64,000 nt of DNA from Bacteroidota bacterium (GTDB taxonomy: Bacteria; Bacteroidota; Bacteroidia; Flavobacteriales; Flavobacteriaceae): contig JAHJTN010000005.1 in the NCBI GenBank assembly GCA_018829465.1, forward strand, positions 1 to 64,000. The letters run 5' to 3'. A model generated the notes under the pieces. The model ran no database searches. It saw nothing but the letters and a program-made list of their open reading frames with translations, and was not told where the DNA came from. Made by a program: the position numbers and the translations under genes. Below, piece by piece: positions 14,603 through 22,974 of the stretch (its first letter is position 1; every line of letters begins with the position of its first letter).

Positions 14603-16537
14603 TTAAAAACGCATTTCCAAACCCAGTCGCACATTGTTTCCCCGCGTAGTAAAACCAAAAATTTCTTCATATTCTTCATTGAAAATATTGGTTACAGAGC
14701 CGAACAGCCGAAAGCGTTTGTCGATTTGGTGCGACACAAAAAAATCGAGGAGGCTGTAAGCATCCAAAGTTTTGTTTTCGGAAGCAAAGGTGTCCGGCGA
14801 AAAAAACACATCATCGCGTGCGTCTGTGTATTGATACGATAGTGTTAGGTTTGTCTTTCGCAAAAGCGTGTACTGTGCAGACAAATTTACTTTATTGGCC
14901 GGAATTCGGATGCGCAATGCCTTTTTGCGATCGGTATGGCTGTAGTTGCCGCTGAGCGTCAGGTTTTCTATAGCTGTGATTTTTAGGTCAATCTCTACAC
15001 CTTCTGCCGTAAAACTGCCCGGCACATTTTGGTATTGCGATTCAAAAGTGGTCGGGTTGATGGTGACAAAATCAATAAAATCGTTTTCTACCCTGTTGAA
15101 ATACACCACACTCAAGCGGTGTTTTTGGTTTCGATTAAATTCCAAACCGGCCTCAAAAGTTTCATTTCGCTCGGGCGAAAGATCCTGATTGCCAAAATCG
15201 GGTGCAAAAAGTTGAAACAAAGAAGGCGTGATAAAAGCTGTGCTAAAAGAAGTCAACACGCGTAGGTTGTCATCTCCAAAGGTAAAGGTGTAGGACGGAT
15301 TGACATTGAACACCCCGTGATTGCCGTATTCGCTATGTGTGTTTAGTCTACCGCCGGCATTCACTTGCCATCCGTTGGGATTTAGATACACGGCGTTGGC
15401 ATAAAAATCTACTAGGGTAAATTGGGCGTTGTCGCTTTGGATATTTTTGACGAAGCGCGTCTCACCAAAGGGAATATCGGCACTCTCCATGTCGTTTTGC
15501 TGGACATTAATTCCTGCTACTATATACAAATCTTTGCGCAACACCCACTTATTGTAAAGATCGCCTACCCAACTTGTGGCATTGAATCGGCCGGGAAAAG
15601 AAGATTCCACATCCCGATCCACTGCTTGGAAAGCTCCTGAAAAATGCAAAGTATGCGCACCTGCTTCCCAATCGGCCGTCAAACCGGTTCGATAATTAGA
15701 CGACTCAGAAAAATGATCTGCATCCAACAAACCGAAACTTTCATCAAAATCACTTTCAAATCGATCAAAATTCCCAAAAATGCCCAACTTAAAGTGCTCT
15801 GAAAATTGATAACCCAGCTTGGTGAGTATGTTGAGTCTTGAAAAATCATCCGGTTGATCTTCTTCGGTATCTATGGCCGACAAACCTTCTAAATCCTGAT
15901 AATTTAAAGAGGCTAAATAAGAAAATCTGCCAGTTGAGCCCGATATGGCATAGGACTGATACAGTTCATCTATCCGATATTGCTGGTTTTTTTGGGCTTG
16001 GTTGGTACCAAATGCCCAAGTAGCCATCCCGCTGAAAGGTGTCTCTTCCGGATTTTTAAGCGTGATGTTGATGATGGCAGCGGCGGCTCCTGTGCCATAC
16101 AAAGTGCTAGAAGCGCCTTTCATTACTTCCATGGAAGCAACCTGATCTGTACTGAGCAGACGCAGGTCAAAGTCATTGGCAATCGATGACGGATCGCTTA
16201 CCTGAACACCGTCAATCAGGATGAGCACTTGCCTGTTCCTAGAACCGCGTACGGCATAACCCAAATTTTGACCCGGATGGCTACCACTGCCGTTAATCTC
16301 AATCCCGGCTACTCTATCCAAAACCGCTGCAATGTTTTGTCCGGGCATTTTTTTGAGTGCTTCCGCATCGGTGCGAAAAATAATTTTACCCGATTGAGAT
16401 CGTTTTAAAGGAAATCGACTGTCCGAAACGGTAACCTCTTCAAGTTTTTGAACCTGTAGTGAATCTACTTGTTGGGCGTAAACCCCAAAAGTCATTTGTA
16501 GGGTGAATACCCAAAACAAACATGTTTTTGTTTTCAT
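14603..16537 (-). CDS. btuB: TonB-dependent outer membrane receptor, BtuB-like
   Basis: A 644-residue receptor with a signal peptide, a TonB box-like stretch (EEVTVSDSRFPLKRSQSGKI), a plug domain (MPGQNIAAVLDRVAGIEING and GSRNRQVLILIDGVQV, with MEVMKGASSTLYGTGAAAA) and a 22-strand barrel ending in LGLEMRF. The cobalamin riboswitch in its leader indicates that it imports cobalamin or a corrinoid across the outer membrane, powered by TonB. It has no carboxypeptidase-like N-terminal extension of the SusC type. The cell's B12 need fits with mutA lying nearby. Confidence 0.9.
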   Translation of the reverse strand: MKTKTCLFWVFTLQMTFGVYAQQVDSLQVQKLEEVTVSDSRFPLKRSQSGKIIFRTDAEALKKMPGQNIAAVLDRVAGIEINGSGSHPGQNLGYAVRGSRNRQVLILIDGVQVSDPSSIANDFDLRLLSTDQVASMEVMKGASSTLYGTGAAAAIINITLKNPEETPFSGMATWAFGTNQAQKNQQYRIDELYQSYAISGSTGRFSYLASLNYQDLEGLSAIDTEEDQPDDFSRLNILTKLGYQFSEHFKLGIFGNFDRFESDFDESFGLLDADHFSESSNYRTGLTADWEAGAHTLHFSGAFQAVDRDVESSFPGRFNATSWVGDLYNKWVLRKDLYIVAGINVQQNDMESADIPFGETRFVKNIQSDNAQFTLVDFYANAVYLNPNGWQVNAGGRLNTHSEYGNHGVFNVNPSYTFTFGDDNLRVLTSFSTAFITPSLFQLFAPDFGNQDLSPERNETFEAGLEFNRNQKHRLSVVYFNRVENDFIDFVTINPTTFESQYQNVPGSFTAEGVEIDLKITAIENLTLSGNYSHTDRKKALRIRIPANKVNLSAQYTLLRKTNLTLSYQYTDARDDVFFSPDTFASENKTLDAYSLLDFFVSHQIDKRFRLFGSVTNIFNEEYEEIFGFTTRGNNVRLGLEMRF

Positions 16538-16615
16538 GTTTAAAAAAATAATACGGGCGAGTACAGTGTGTCCATACCCAAACTTTTATCCCGAAAGTTT
16601 GACAATAAATGTTTG

Positions 16616-16800
16616 AATAAGGCAGGTCTCCTGGCTTGCGTCTTGTTGTTGACCTTCCCATCGCGCTATGCTAGACAGTGGTACGAAAGAATAACAACAA
16701 GCTGATTAGCTTACAGTTGCGGGAACAGCCCCCGATTTTCACGGGATTCCCTTTTAATCCTTTTTCGCAGTGCGAAATCGGAACCAAAATTCGTTACGAA
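16616..16800 (-). ncRNA. Cobalamin riboswitch
   Basis: Read on the minus strand, the leader of the receptor gene carries GGGAATCCCGTGAAAATC, GGGGGCTGTTCCCGCAACTG, a CCACTG...GGGAAGG segment and the closing AGCCAGGAGACCTGCC (16621-16636). All are canonical B12-riboswitch elements in the right order. It ends about 80 nt before the start codon. Binding of adenosylcobalamin is expected to shut down the receptor. Confidence 0.95.
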
Positions 16801-16865
16801 GATAGTTTATTCTTAAAAAAAAGATGGTGTTTGGAAAATAAAAATTTAGGAAAAGCAAAAAAAGT

Positions 16866-16936
16866 AGCCTCGACAGGAATCGAACCTGTATCTAAAGTTT
16901 AGGAAACTTCTATTCTATCCGTTGAACTACGAGGCC
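16866..16936 (-). tRNA. tRNA-Arg (CCT anticodon)
   Basis: It folds as a cloverleaf on the minus strand: acceptor GGCCTCG with CGAGGCT, D arm GTTC...GAAT, anticodon stem GAAGT/ACTTT around TTCCTAA, and T arm ACAGG-TTCGATT-CCTGT. The anticodon is CCT, which reads AGG. CCA is not encoded. Confidence 0.92.
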
Positions 16937-16982
16937 AAAGGATTGCAAAAATAGCACATCAGAAGGATTTAAAAAACTAAAC

Positions 16983-17528
16983 TTACTGTTTTATCAATAT
17001 ACCTTCGGCGTCAAAAGTCCGTGTAATTTTTGGGGAAGTAATCGTCGCATAAGCTTGCGCATCTATTCCCTTTCCGGCTTTTTCTTGATCAGCCAAATAA
17101 TGCTTTTGGTCTGCCACACTTATAGTATCTACTTTTGCCAATCCATAAATGATAGCTTCTCTTCCTGAACTGTTTTTGGGAATGCTGAAGTGATCTCTAA
17201 ACTGAACACGAACCATTTCGCCATTCATAGGAAAAGTAACCCAGCAGCCCATATTTTGGCATACTTCTGAAATCTCAATTTTCAGTTTGATGGGATTGCT
17301 AGAAAGTGCTTCAGGGTTTTTAGAAAAATCCGAAACCGTCAAAGAAGCATCCGGGGTTAAATCCTGATTCAATCCGTAAAGCTCGTAACCTTCAATTGTA
17401 GCCAAAGGCTGAACTTCGGTCGTTTCGGAAACGGCTTCTTCCGACTGTGTGACTGTATTTTTATTGGAATTTTCTTGACAAGCTATTAAAAAAATGGATA
17501 CAAGCAGTAATATTGACAGTTTTTTCAT
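16983..17528 (-). CDS. DUF4920 lipoprotein
   Basis: About 181 residues with a lipoprotein signal (LLLVSIFLIAC, lipobox Cys near residue 17) and a Thr/Glu-rich linker. The DUF4920 domain follows, with ICQNMGCWVTF-like SEVCQNMGCWVTFPMNGE and MVRVQFRDHFSIPKNSSGRE. Two cysteines in CQNMGC could bind a metal or be redox-active. The first ATG giving a normal signal peptide is at 17528, and an in-frame GTG lies 6 nt upstream. The molecular role is unknown. It is probably anchored in the periplasm. Confidence 0.78.
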   Translation of the reverse strand: MKKLSILLLVSIFLIACQENSNKNTVTQSEEAVSETTEVQPLATIEGYELYGLNQDLTPDASLTVSDFSKNPEALSSNPIKLKIEISEVCQNMGCWVTFPMNGEMVRVQFRDHFSIPKNSSGREAIIYGLAKVDTISVADQKHYLADQEKAGKGIDAQAYATITSPKITRTFDAEGILIKQ

Positions 17529-17553
17529 AATCACAAAATATAGTTTGACTTTG

Positions 17554-17561
17554 CAAAAATA
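17554..17561 (-). promoter_or_regulatory. -7 promoter box TATTTTTG of the DUF4920 gene
   Basis: On the minus strand TATTTTTG lies 25 nt before the ATG at 17528 and matches TAnnTTTG in full. Confidence 0.55.
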
Positions 17562-17610
17562 AGCCTATTCTGAGCAGCTCGCCATGACGAAAATCATCTT
17601 TTAAGAAAAT

Positions 17611-18729
17611 TCAATAGACTTCACTGTCCGGATAAAAAGCCAACCAAGCAAAAGCCAAATGGTTTCCGTGTGGTACAATCTCTAGTGTTTTACCTGCATA
17701 TGCACCTTCTAAGCACAAACCGGAAATATCCCATTTGCTCTTGGTCTGTTTATCGTAAAAATACCCGTTTTTCTCTCGAAAAGTCAGTTTGGTATCCTCA
17801 ACAAAAGGACTAAAAATCACAGCTGTTCCTACATCTTTGCTCTCGGCAATCTTATGGGCATCTAAAACTGAAACCGTCCCGGATTTATAGAACACAACCA
17901 CTTCTTTACCTTGAAAGTTGTCGTGATGTGCTTTTTTATATTGCAAAGAAGAAAAAGAATACACCTTGTGTTGCCCATCCACAGTCAGGTTAACCACGCG
18001 CTCCATATTGGGCAGTTTGTTGGTGAGTTTGTCTGTTGAAATAAACCCCGCGTAGGGATTGCCGTCTTGATTGTCGTAGCCAACATAGGGGTTTCGGCCA
18101 TATCTTCCACTGATTCCTGTTTGTTGAGATAAGATTTTACCCTCGGGAAAGCGTTTAAAAAAATCGGATACCGACAAGACCATTGAAGGCAGAATTTCCA
18201 AACTCACGCCTTCGTATTTTCCGGCGATGGCTTCGCCTGTAAGTTGTTGCCACCAGGTTTCGGTTTGTTCGTCAAACATAATCATATCGCTGTTGCGCAA
18301 CATACCCGACACCTGAAAATCTAAAACCACTTCGCGGCCTTCGTGGTTGATTTTTCGACTAAAAACCATTCCGGAATTGCACAACGGACAATAGGTGACC
18401 AATATGTCTTGCGAACCGATACGGTCGTTTGCAATTTCGTGTACGGTGAGCATATTAAAAGGATAGGCACGCGCTTCGCCAGACAACTGAACTACCAAAA
18501 CGGGTTCTTTTTCAAAAAAAGTAAGCAACCCTGCCTCTTTGCCTATAAAAAGTGGATTTTTCAATACCGGAAATGCGCCTTTTTTAACAACGACTGTCAC
18601 TTCAGTAAGATCGAGCTGCGTGTTTGACAAATCGGTTTGCCAGTCCCATGGAATTTTATTGGGATTAAAAACCTGCGAATGAGCAGTCCATCCTAAAAAC
18701 AACAAAACACCAAATAAAATTCTCATCAT
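17611..18729 (-). CDS. Exported DUF3179 protein
   Basis: A 372-residue protein with a signal peptide (LFGVLLFLGWTAHS). The DUF3179 core includes VVQLSGEARAYPFNMLTVHE, VTYCPLCNSGMVFSR with two cysteines, LRNSDMIMFDEQTETWWQQL and NPYVGYDN. The family is widespread and uncharacterised. Its CPLC motif resembles a thiol or metal site. It lies upstream of the DUF4920 gene on the same strand, with a gap that holds that gene's own promoter, so the two are probably separate units. Confidence 0.82.
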   Translation of the reverse strand: MMRILFGVLLFLGWTAHSQVFNPNKIPWDWQTDLSNTQLDLTEVTVVVKKGAFPVLKNPLFIGKEAGLLTFFEKEPVLVVQLSGEARAYPFNMLTVHEIANDRIGSQDILVTYCPLCNSGMVFSRKINHEGREVVLDFQVSGMLRNSDMIMFDEQTETWWQQLTGEAIAGKYEGVSLEILPSMVLSVSDFFKRFPEGKILSQQTGISGRYGRNPYVGYDNQDGNPYAGFISTDKLTNKLPNMERVVNLTVDGQHKVYSFSSLQYKKAHHDNFQGKEVVVFYKSGTVSVLDAHKIAESKDVGTAVIFSPFVEDTKLTFREKNGYFYDKQTKSKWDISGLCLEGAYAGKTLEIVPHGNHLAFAWLAFYPDSEVY

Positions 18730-18796
18730 TTCAAGCTTAAAACAGTTGTATTTTAAGTCTCAAAAGGAAGCTAAAATTTACAATAAGTTTGTTAAA

Positions 18797-20086
18797 TTAT
18801 ATGCTCTTGAGTGCCTGATTCATTTTGGCTGTAATGGCTTCCAAACACAAATTTCCGATACTGCCTTCGTGGGTGTGTCGCACCTTCCTATCGGGTTTGA
18901 AAGTGCCGTTTTCTATAGACGCACCCACAGCTTTGTACGCGTCTCTAAAGGGCAACCCTTGTTGGACAAGCTTGTTTACTTCTTCTACACTGAAAAGATA
19001 ATCGTACATGGGATTTGTCAAAATATCCGGATTGACGCGAATCTGTTCCAAGGAAAAAGTAGCCAAATCCAAACAAGCTTTCAAGGTTTGCACCGCCGGT
19101 ATCAATCCTTCCTTGAGCAATTGCAAATCGCGGTGGTAACCACTTGGCAGGTTGTTGGTCAGCAGTGTAAGTTCGAATGGCAAGGCTTGAATTTTGTTGC
19201 ACTTGCCGCGAATAAGTTCAAAGACATCCGGATTTTTTTTATGAGGCATAATGCTCGAACCTGTAGTAAGCGTGTCGGGAAAGCTGACAAAACCGAAATT
19301 TTGACTCATATACAAACACACGTCCATGGCCAGTTTAGACAAAGTTGCGGCCACACTGCTGATGGCCACGGCCGAAATCCGCTCTACTTTCCCACGGCTC
19401 ATTTGCGCAGCAACGGCGTTGAATTTCATCGTATCGAAGCCAAGCAATTCGGTGGTTTGTGTGCGATTGATAGGGAAAGAACTTCCGTATCCGGCAGCTG
19501 AACCCAAAGGGTTTTGGTCGGCTACAGCGTAAGCCGCATTGAGCATATAGACATCATCAATTAAACTTTCCGCATAGGCCGAAAACCACATGCCAAAAGA
19601 GGAAGGCATGGCCACTTGAAAATGTGTGTATCCGGGCAGAAGTAACTCTTTGTACAAATCGGCTTTGGATATCAGTAACGAAAATAGTTGTTGCACCAAG
19701 ATCTTTATTTCATCGAGTTCGGCCTTGAGGTAGAGGTGCATATCTAGCAAAACCTGATCGTTACGGGAACGGGCGGTGTGTATTTTTTTGCCGGTATCGC
19801 CTAAGGCTTTCGTGAGCAAGAATTCAATTTTGGAATGCACATCTTCAAAGCTGTCTTCAATGGTAAAAGTACCGGCAGAAATGCTTTGTTGAATGTTGTC
19901 AAATTCGACCAACAAATCGGACAGTTCTTTTTCAGACAAAACACCAATACTTTGAAGCATCCGGGCGTGGGCCACAGAACCTATGACATCGTATTTTGCT
20001 AAGACCAAATCGAGTTCGCGGTCGTTGCCCACGGTGAACCAATCAATTTTTTTATCGGTAGAAAACCCTTTGTCCCAAAGTTTCAT
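18797..20086 (-). CDS. argH: Argininosuccinate lyase
   Basis: A 429-residue fumarase/aspartase-superfamily enzyme. SIGVLSEKELSDLL, HTARSRNDQVLLDMHLYLK and LLPGYTHFQVAMPSSFGMW are present, with the signature GSSIMPHKKNPDVFELIR. It splits argininosuccinate to arginine and fumarate, the last step of arginine synthesis. The ATG at 20086 is chosen because an upstream TTG start would read through the leader repeat. It follows the argE-like gene on the same strand but is separated from it by a mini-ORF repeat. A moderately long C-terminus ends TAKMNQALKSI. Confidence 0.93.
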   Translation of the reverse strand: MKLWDKGFSTDKKIDWFTVGNDRELDLVLAKYDVIGSVAHARMLQSIGVLSEKELSDLLVEFDNIQQSISAGTFTIEDSFEDVHSKIEFLLTKALGDTGKKIHTARSRNDQVLLDMHLYLKAELDEIKILVQQLFSLLISKADLYKELLLPGYTHFQVAMPSSFGMWFSAYAESLIDDVYMLNAAYAVADQNPLGSAAGYGSSFPINRTQTTELLGFDTMKFNAVAAQMSRGKVERISAVAISSVAATLSKLAMDVCLYMSQNFGFVSFPDTLTTGSSIMPHKKNPDVFELIRGKCNKIQALPFELTLLTNNLPSGYHRDLQLLKEGLIPAVQTLKACLDLATFSLEQIRVNPDILTNPMYDYLFSVEEVNKLVQQGLPFRDAYKAVGASIENGTFKPDRKVRHTHEGSIGNLCLEAITAKMNQALKSI

Positions 20087-20200
20087 GTGTTTATATTTAT
20101 TGATTTTCAATGGTCATGCTTCGACTCCGCTCAGCACAGGCATGGAACACCCTAACCCATCATACCTTTGTGTGTCAGTATTTTTACATGGTTGTTTCAT
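20087..20200 (-). repeat. Mini-ORF leader repeat upstream of argH, one unit
   Basis: On the minus strand it begins TACATGAAACAACCATGTAAAA and has GACACACAAAGGTATGAT, GGGTGTTCCATG and a final ACCATTGAAAATCAATAA followed by ATATAAACACATG. A ~25-bp segment containing GCTGAGCGGAGTCGAAGC is inserted after TTCCAT. The arm change CAACC with GGGTG keeps pairing relative to CGCCC with GGGCG at 8788. Orientation and position (ending at the argH start) match the other loci. Confidence 0.7.
20114..20200 (-). CDS. Mini-ORF of argH leader repeat (28 codons)
   Basis: This ORF begins MKQPCKNTDTQRYDG and ends in MPVLSGVEA before TGA, 27 nt upstream of the argH ATG. The inserted segment shifts the frame, so the usual FHLTxxxKQ ending is lost. 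Translation is unproven. Confidence 0.35.
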   Translation of the reverse strand: MKQPCKNTDTQRYDGLGCSMPVLSGVEA

Positions 20201-20252
20201 GTATAAATGGCTTGAAAAATATTGCGTAGCAAAGTTGAGAAGTTTTTATAAA

Positions 20253-21320
20253 TTAAAAAATGACTGTTTCTAGCAATTTTGTGTATAATAAGATGCCTTC
20301 TTCTATTTCGTACAGGTAAATAAATTCATCTGCCGAATGCGAGCGGTGCGAATCTCCCGGACCCAGTTTGAGGGAATGGCAACTGAGTGCCGCCTGATCT
20401 GACAATGTGGGTGAACCATAGGTTTCCCTGCCCATTTGGATACCCGCCAGTACTATGGGATGATCTTTGGGTATAGATGATGCATTTAAACGCAGCGACC
20501 GGGCCTTTACTTCTATATCCAAAGATTGCTGAACAATCTCCAAAACTTCTTGATTGGTGTATGCATCCGTTACCCTGACGTCCACCACAAAATGACAGCT
20601 GGCAGGAATGACATTGTGCTGGTTTCCGGCATCTATTTGGGTGACAGTCATTCGTATTTTGCCCAAGGTTTCGGAAATCTTAGGAAACTCGAAGGTTCTG
20701 AACCATTCTATGGCTTCAACGGCTTTGTAAATAGAATTTTCGCCCAGCCCGTGAGCAGCATGTCCGGCTTGGCCGTGGGCAAAACAATCTAACACCAACA
20801 AGCCTTTCTCTGCAATGGCCAATTGCATTTGCGTAGGTTCTCCAACGATGGCAAAATCGAAAGGAGGCAAATGCGGCAACACGCTATTGAGTCCGTTTGG
20901 GCCTGAGCTTTCTTCCTCTGCAGAGGCCACGAGAATCAGATTGTATCGCAGGTCTTCCGACGCATAAAAATGCGCAAAAACAGCCATGAGAGAAACCAAA
21001 CAACCTCCTGCATCGTTACTGCCCAAACCGTAGAGTTTGTCCGCCTCCACTTGTGGTAAAAATGGATTTTTGGTATAGGCTGTATTAGGCTTTACCGTAT
21101 CGTGGTGTGAATTGAGGAGGATGCTAGGTTTTTGAGGGTCAAAATGTTTGTTTTTGGCTATGATGTTGTTTTGCCTTCTTTCTGTTGGGATGTGGTGAAG
21201 CGCAAACCACTTTGCAATCAATCCGGCGGTTTGGTCTTCTTCCGAGGAGAAAGATGGGGTAGCAATCAATTCTTTTAGAAGTTCTATTGCATCGGTGGTA
21301 AGTTCGGAAATAGAAGCCAT
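20253..21320 (-). CDS. argE: M20 family deacylase, ArgE-like
   Basis: A 355-residue M20 metallopeptidase: metal-site motifs LLNSHHDTVKP and YGLGSNDAGGCLVSLMA, catalytic VASAEEESSGPNGL, FAIVGEPTQMQLAIAEKG, dimerisation domain about 170-280, and C-terminal HSADEFIYLYEI. Placement directly upstream of argH argues for removal of the N-acyl group from ornithine or citrulline in arginine synthesis. The ArgF'-type carbamoyltransferase at 29129 implies that acylated citrulline is the substrate. The acyl group (acetyl or succinyl) is not resolved. Confidence 0.85.
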   Translation of the reverse strand: MASISELTTDAIELLKELIATPSFSSEEDQTAGLIAKWFALHHIPTERRQNNIIAKNKHFDPQKPSILLNSHHDTVKPNTAYTKNPFLPQVEADKLYGLGSNDAGGCLVSLMAVFAHFYASEDLRYNLILVASAEEESSGPNGLNSVLPHLPPFDFAIVGEPTQMQLAIAEKGLLVLDCFAHGQAGHAAHGLGENSIYKAVEAIEWFRTFEFPKISETLGKIRMTVTQIDAGNQHNVIPASCHFVVDVRVTDAYTNQEVLEIVQQSLDIEVKARSLRLNASSIPKDHPIVLAGIQMGRETYGSPTLSDQAALSCHSLKLGPGDSHRSHSADEFIYLYEIEEGILLYTKLLETVIF

Positions 21321-21365
21321 AAAACGGATTTGAGTTAAAATGTAACTTGATAGGCTGAGCGGTGA

Positions 21366-22229
21366 CTAAATATCATCTCCGGATCTAAACAAAAAGTCTT
21401 TTTCGTCTTTAGACAAACTGTCGTAACCGGATTGGCTGATTTTATCTAGTATTTCATCAATCTTTTGTTGTTTTTCCGATTTGCTCATCCCATTAGTCCG
21501 CGGTGCACCTCGGAAAGCCTCTTCATTTTTGTAAACAGAATGCAGCTTGGCGTGCTTTGCCCTCATCTTTTTTAAAAGATCCAATTTGTACCAACTGCCG
21601 GTGGTTTTAATCAGGTTGTAAGCTAGTGTAAAACCCAAAAGTGCGCCACCCAAATGAGCCAAATGGCCACCGGGGTTAGACTGTGGCAGCTGAACCAAAT
21701 CAATCAGAACAAAACCAATACCGATATAAGCCAACGGCACCCTGAAAAAGATGAGTTGCACCTCCGTTTTGGGCAAATACGTACAGGTATAAATGAGTAC
21801 GGCCATGATAGCAGCCGAGGCTCCAACCAAAGAAGAGTCAACTTCCAAGAAAACCGGGAACAGGTTATAGCTCACCCAAAAAAACAGTCCGCCACTGAAA
21901 GCACCGAGAAAATAGACCGGAAGAAAATTGCGTTGTCCAAAATAATCGACAAAAAGCCTACCGACAAAAAAGAGCAGCAACATATTCCAAAACAGGTGCA
22001 TAAAATCGTAATGCACAAAGGCATAGGTGAGCATAGACCAAGGTTGCATCAAAAACGCACCAAGGCTTTTAGGCAATTCTAAATACTTAAAAAAGAAATC
22101 GCGGGGCAAACCTGCAAAAAAAGTAATGAGGTGGTTAAAGACAAACAAAGTTACATTGAGCGCAATTAATTTTTCAAAATAGCGCAGTTGTTTTATTTTA
22201 TCCGTTAAAGATTGAGGTGTTGTCCGCAT
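21366..22229 (-). CDS. Rhomboid family intramembrane serine protease
   Basis: About 287 residues. The rhomboid core has six hydrophobic segments between about residues 25 and 215, with catalytic Ser in LVGASAAIMAV and His in HLAHLGGALLGF, plus the loop-1 HYDFMHLFWNMLLLFFVGR signature. A charged cytoplasmic tail of ~65 residues follows. Its ATG at 22229 overlaps the stop of the preceding rhomboid gene (TGATG). Rhomboids cleave membrane proteins within the bilayer. The substrates here are unknown. Confidence 0.87.
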   Translation of the reverse strand: MRTTPQSLTDKIKQLRYFEKLIALNVTLFVFNHLITFFAGLPRDFFFKYLELPKSLGAFLMQPWSMLTYAFVHYDFMHLFWNMLLLFFVGRLFVDYFGQRNFLPVYFLGAFSGGLFFWVSYNLFPVFLEVDSSLVGASAAIMAVLIYTCTYLPKTEVQLIFFRVPLAYIGIGFVLIDLVQLPQSNPGGHLAHLGGALLGFTLAYNLIKTTGSWYKLDLLKKMRAKHAKLHSVYKNEEAFRGAPRTNGMSKSEKQQKIDEILDKISQSGYDSLSKDEKDFLFRSGDDI

Positions 22230-22972
22230 CAGTACCACCTTTTGTCGTTAAAACTATTTTTTTTCCAATACCACATCATCAAAAATCCGAAAAGTGCGCC
22301 ACCGATGTGTGCAAAATGCGCGATGCCGCTTCCAAAGATAGAATTTCCTGTGAAACCTGCATACAAATCCATTAAGATGAGGGCCGGAATAAAATATTTG
22401 GCTTTTATAGGTATTGGAATGAACATCAAAAACAAAGCCGTATTTGGAAACAACATACCAAAAGCGACCAAGATGCCATACAAAGCACCCGAAGCACCTA
22501 CCGCGGGTGTGTTGAAGGTGGTCAGCATGTTTTGAAGCACTTCCTGTGGAACAGCCAAGTCGCTTCGGTACATGGATTTGGTAACAAACTCATAGATTTC
22601 TGCCTCAGAGTAGCCTGCTTGCAGCATGATGTTGAAACCCTGATCAAACTCGTAATAATTGACCAAAGTATGTATAAGTGCCGCACCCAAACCCGCAGAA
22701 AAATAGAAGAAAATAAAGCGTTGTTTTCCCAAAACCTGTTCCAACGGACTGCCAAACATCCACAAGCCAAGCATATTAAACAATATGTGTGTAAAACCTT
22801 GGTTGTCATGCATAAACATATGCGACAGAAACTGCCAAAAATGGAAGTCGGGGTTTTTGGGGAAGTGAAGTGCCAACAAATCATAGGCAGGTCGGCCGAT
22901 AGTGAGGGCGCCTACAAAGAATATGATGTTGATTATAATGAGGTGTTTAACCGTCTCTGTGATTCTACTCAT
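22229..22972 (-). CDS. Rhomboid family intramembrane serine protease
   Basis: A 247-residue rhomboid with catalytic VGASGALYGILVAFG and HFAHIGGALFGF, and FTHILFNMLGLWMFGSPLE in loop 1. It has an insertion of ~45 residues (YYEFDQGFNIMLQAGYSEAE...) between membrane segments, absent from the downstream paralogue. It starts 2 bp after mutL and is coupled to the next rhomboid by a 1-nt overlap. The pair therefore probably arose by tandem duplication and is co-translated. Confidence 0.88.
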   Translation of the reverse strand: MSRITETVKHLIIINIIFFVGALTIGRPAYDLLALHFPKNPDFHFWQFLSHMFMHDNQGFTHILFNMLGLWMFGSPLEQVLGKQRFIFFYFSAGLGAALIHTLVNYYEFDQGFNIMLQAGYSEAEIYEFVTKSMYRSDLAVPQEVLQNMLTTFNTPAVGASGALYGILVAFGMLFPNTALFLMFIPIPIKAKYFIPALILMDLYAGFTGNSIFGSGIAHFAHIGGALFGFLMMWYWKKNSFNDKRWY

Positions 22973-22974
22973 AG

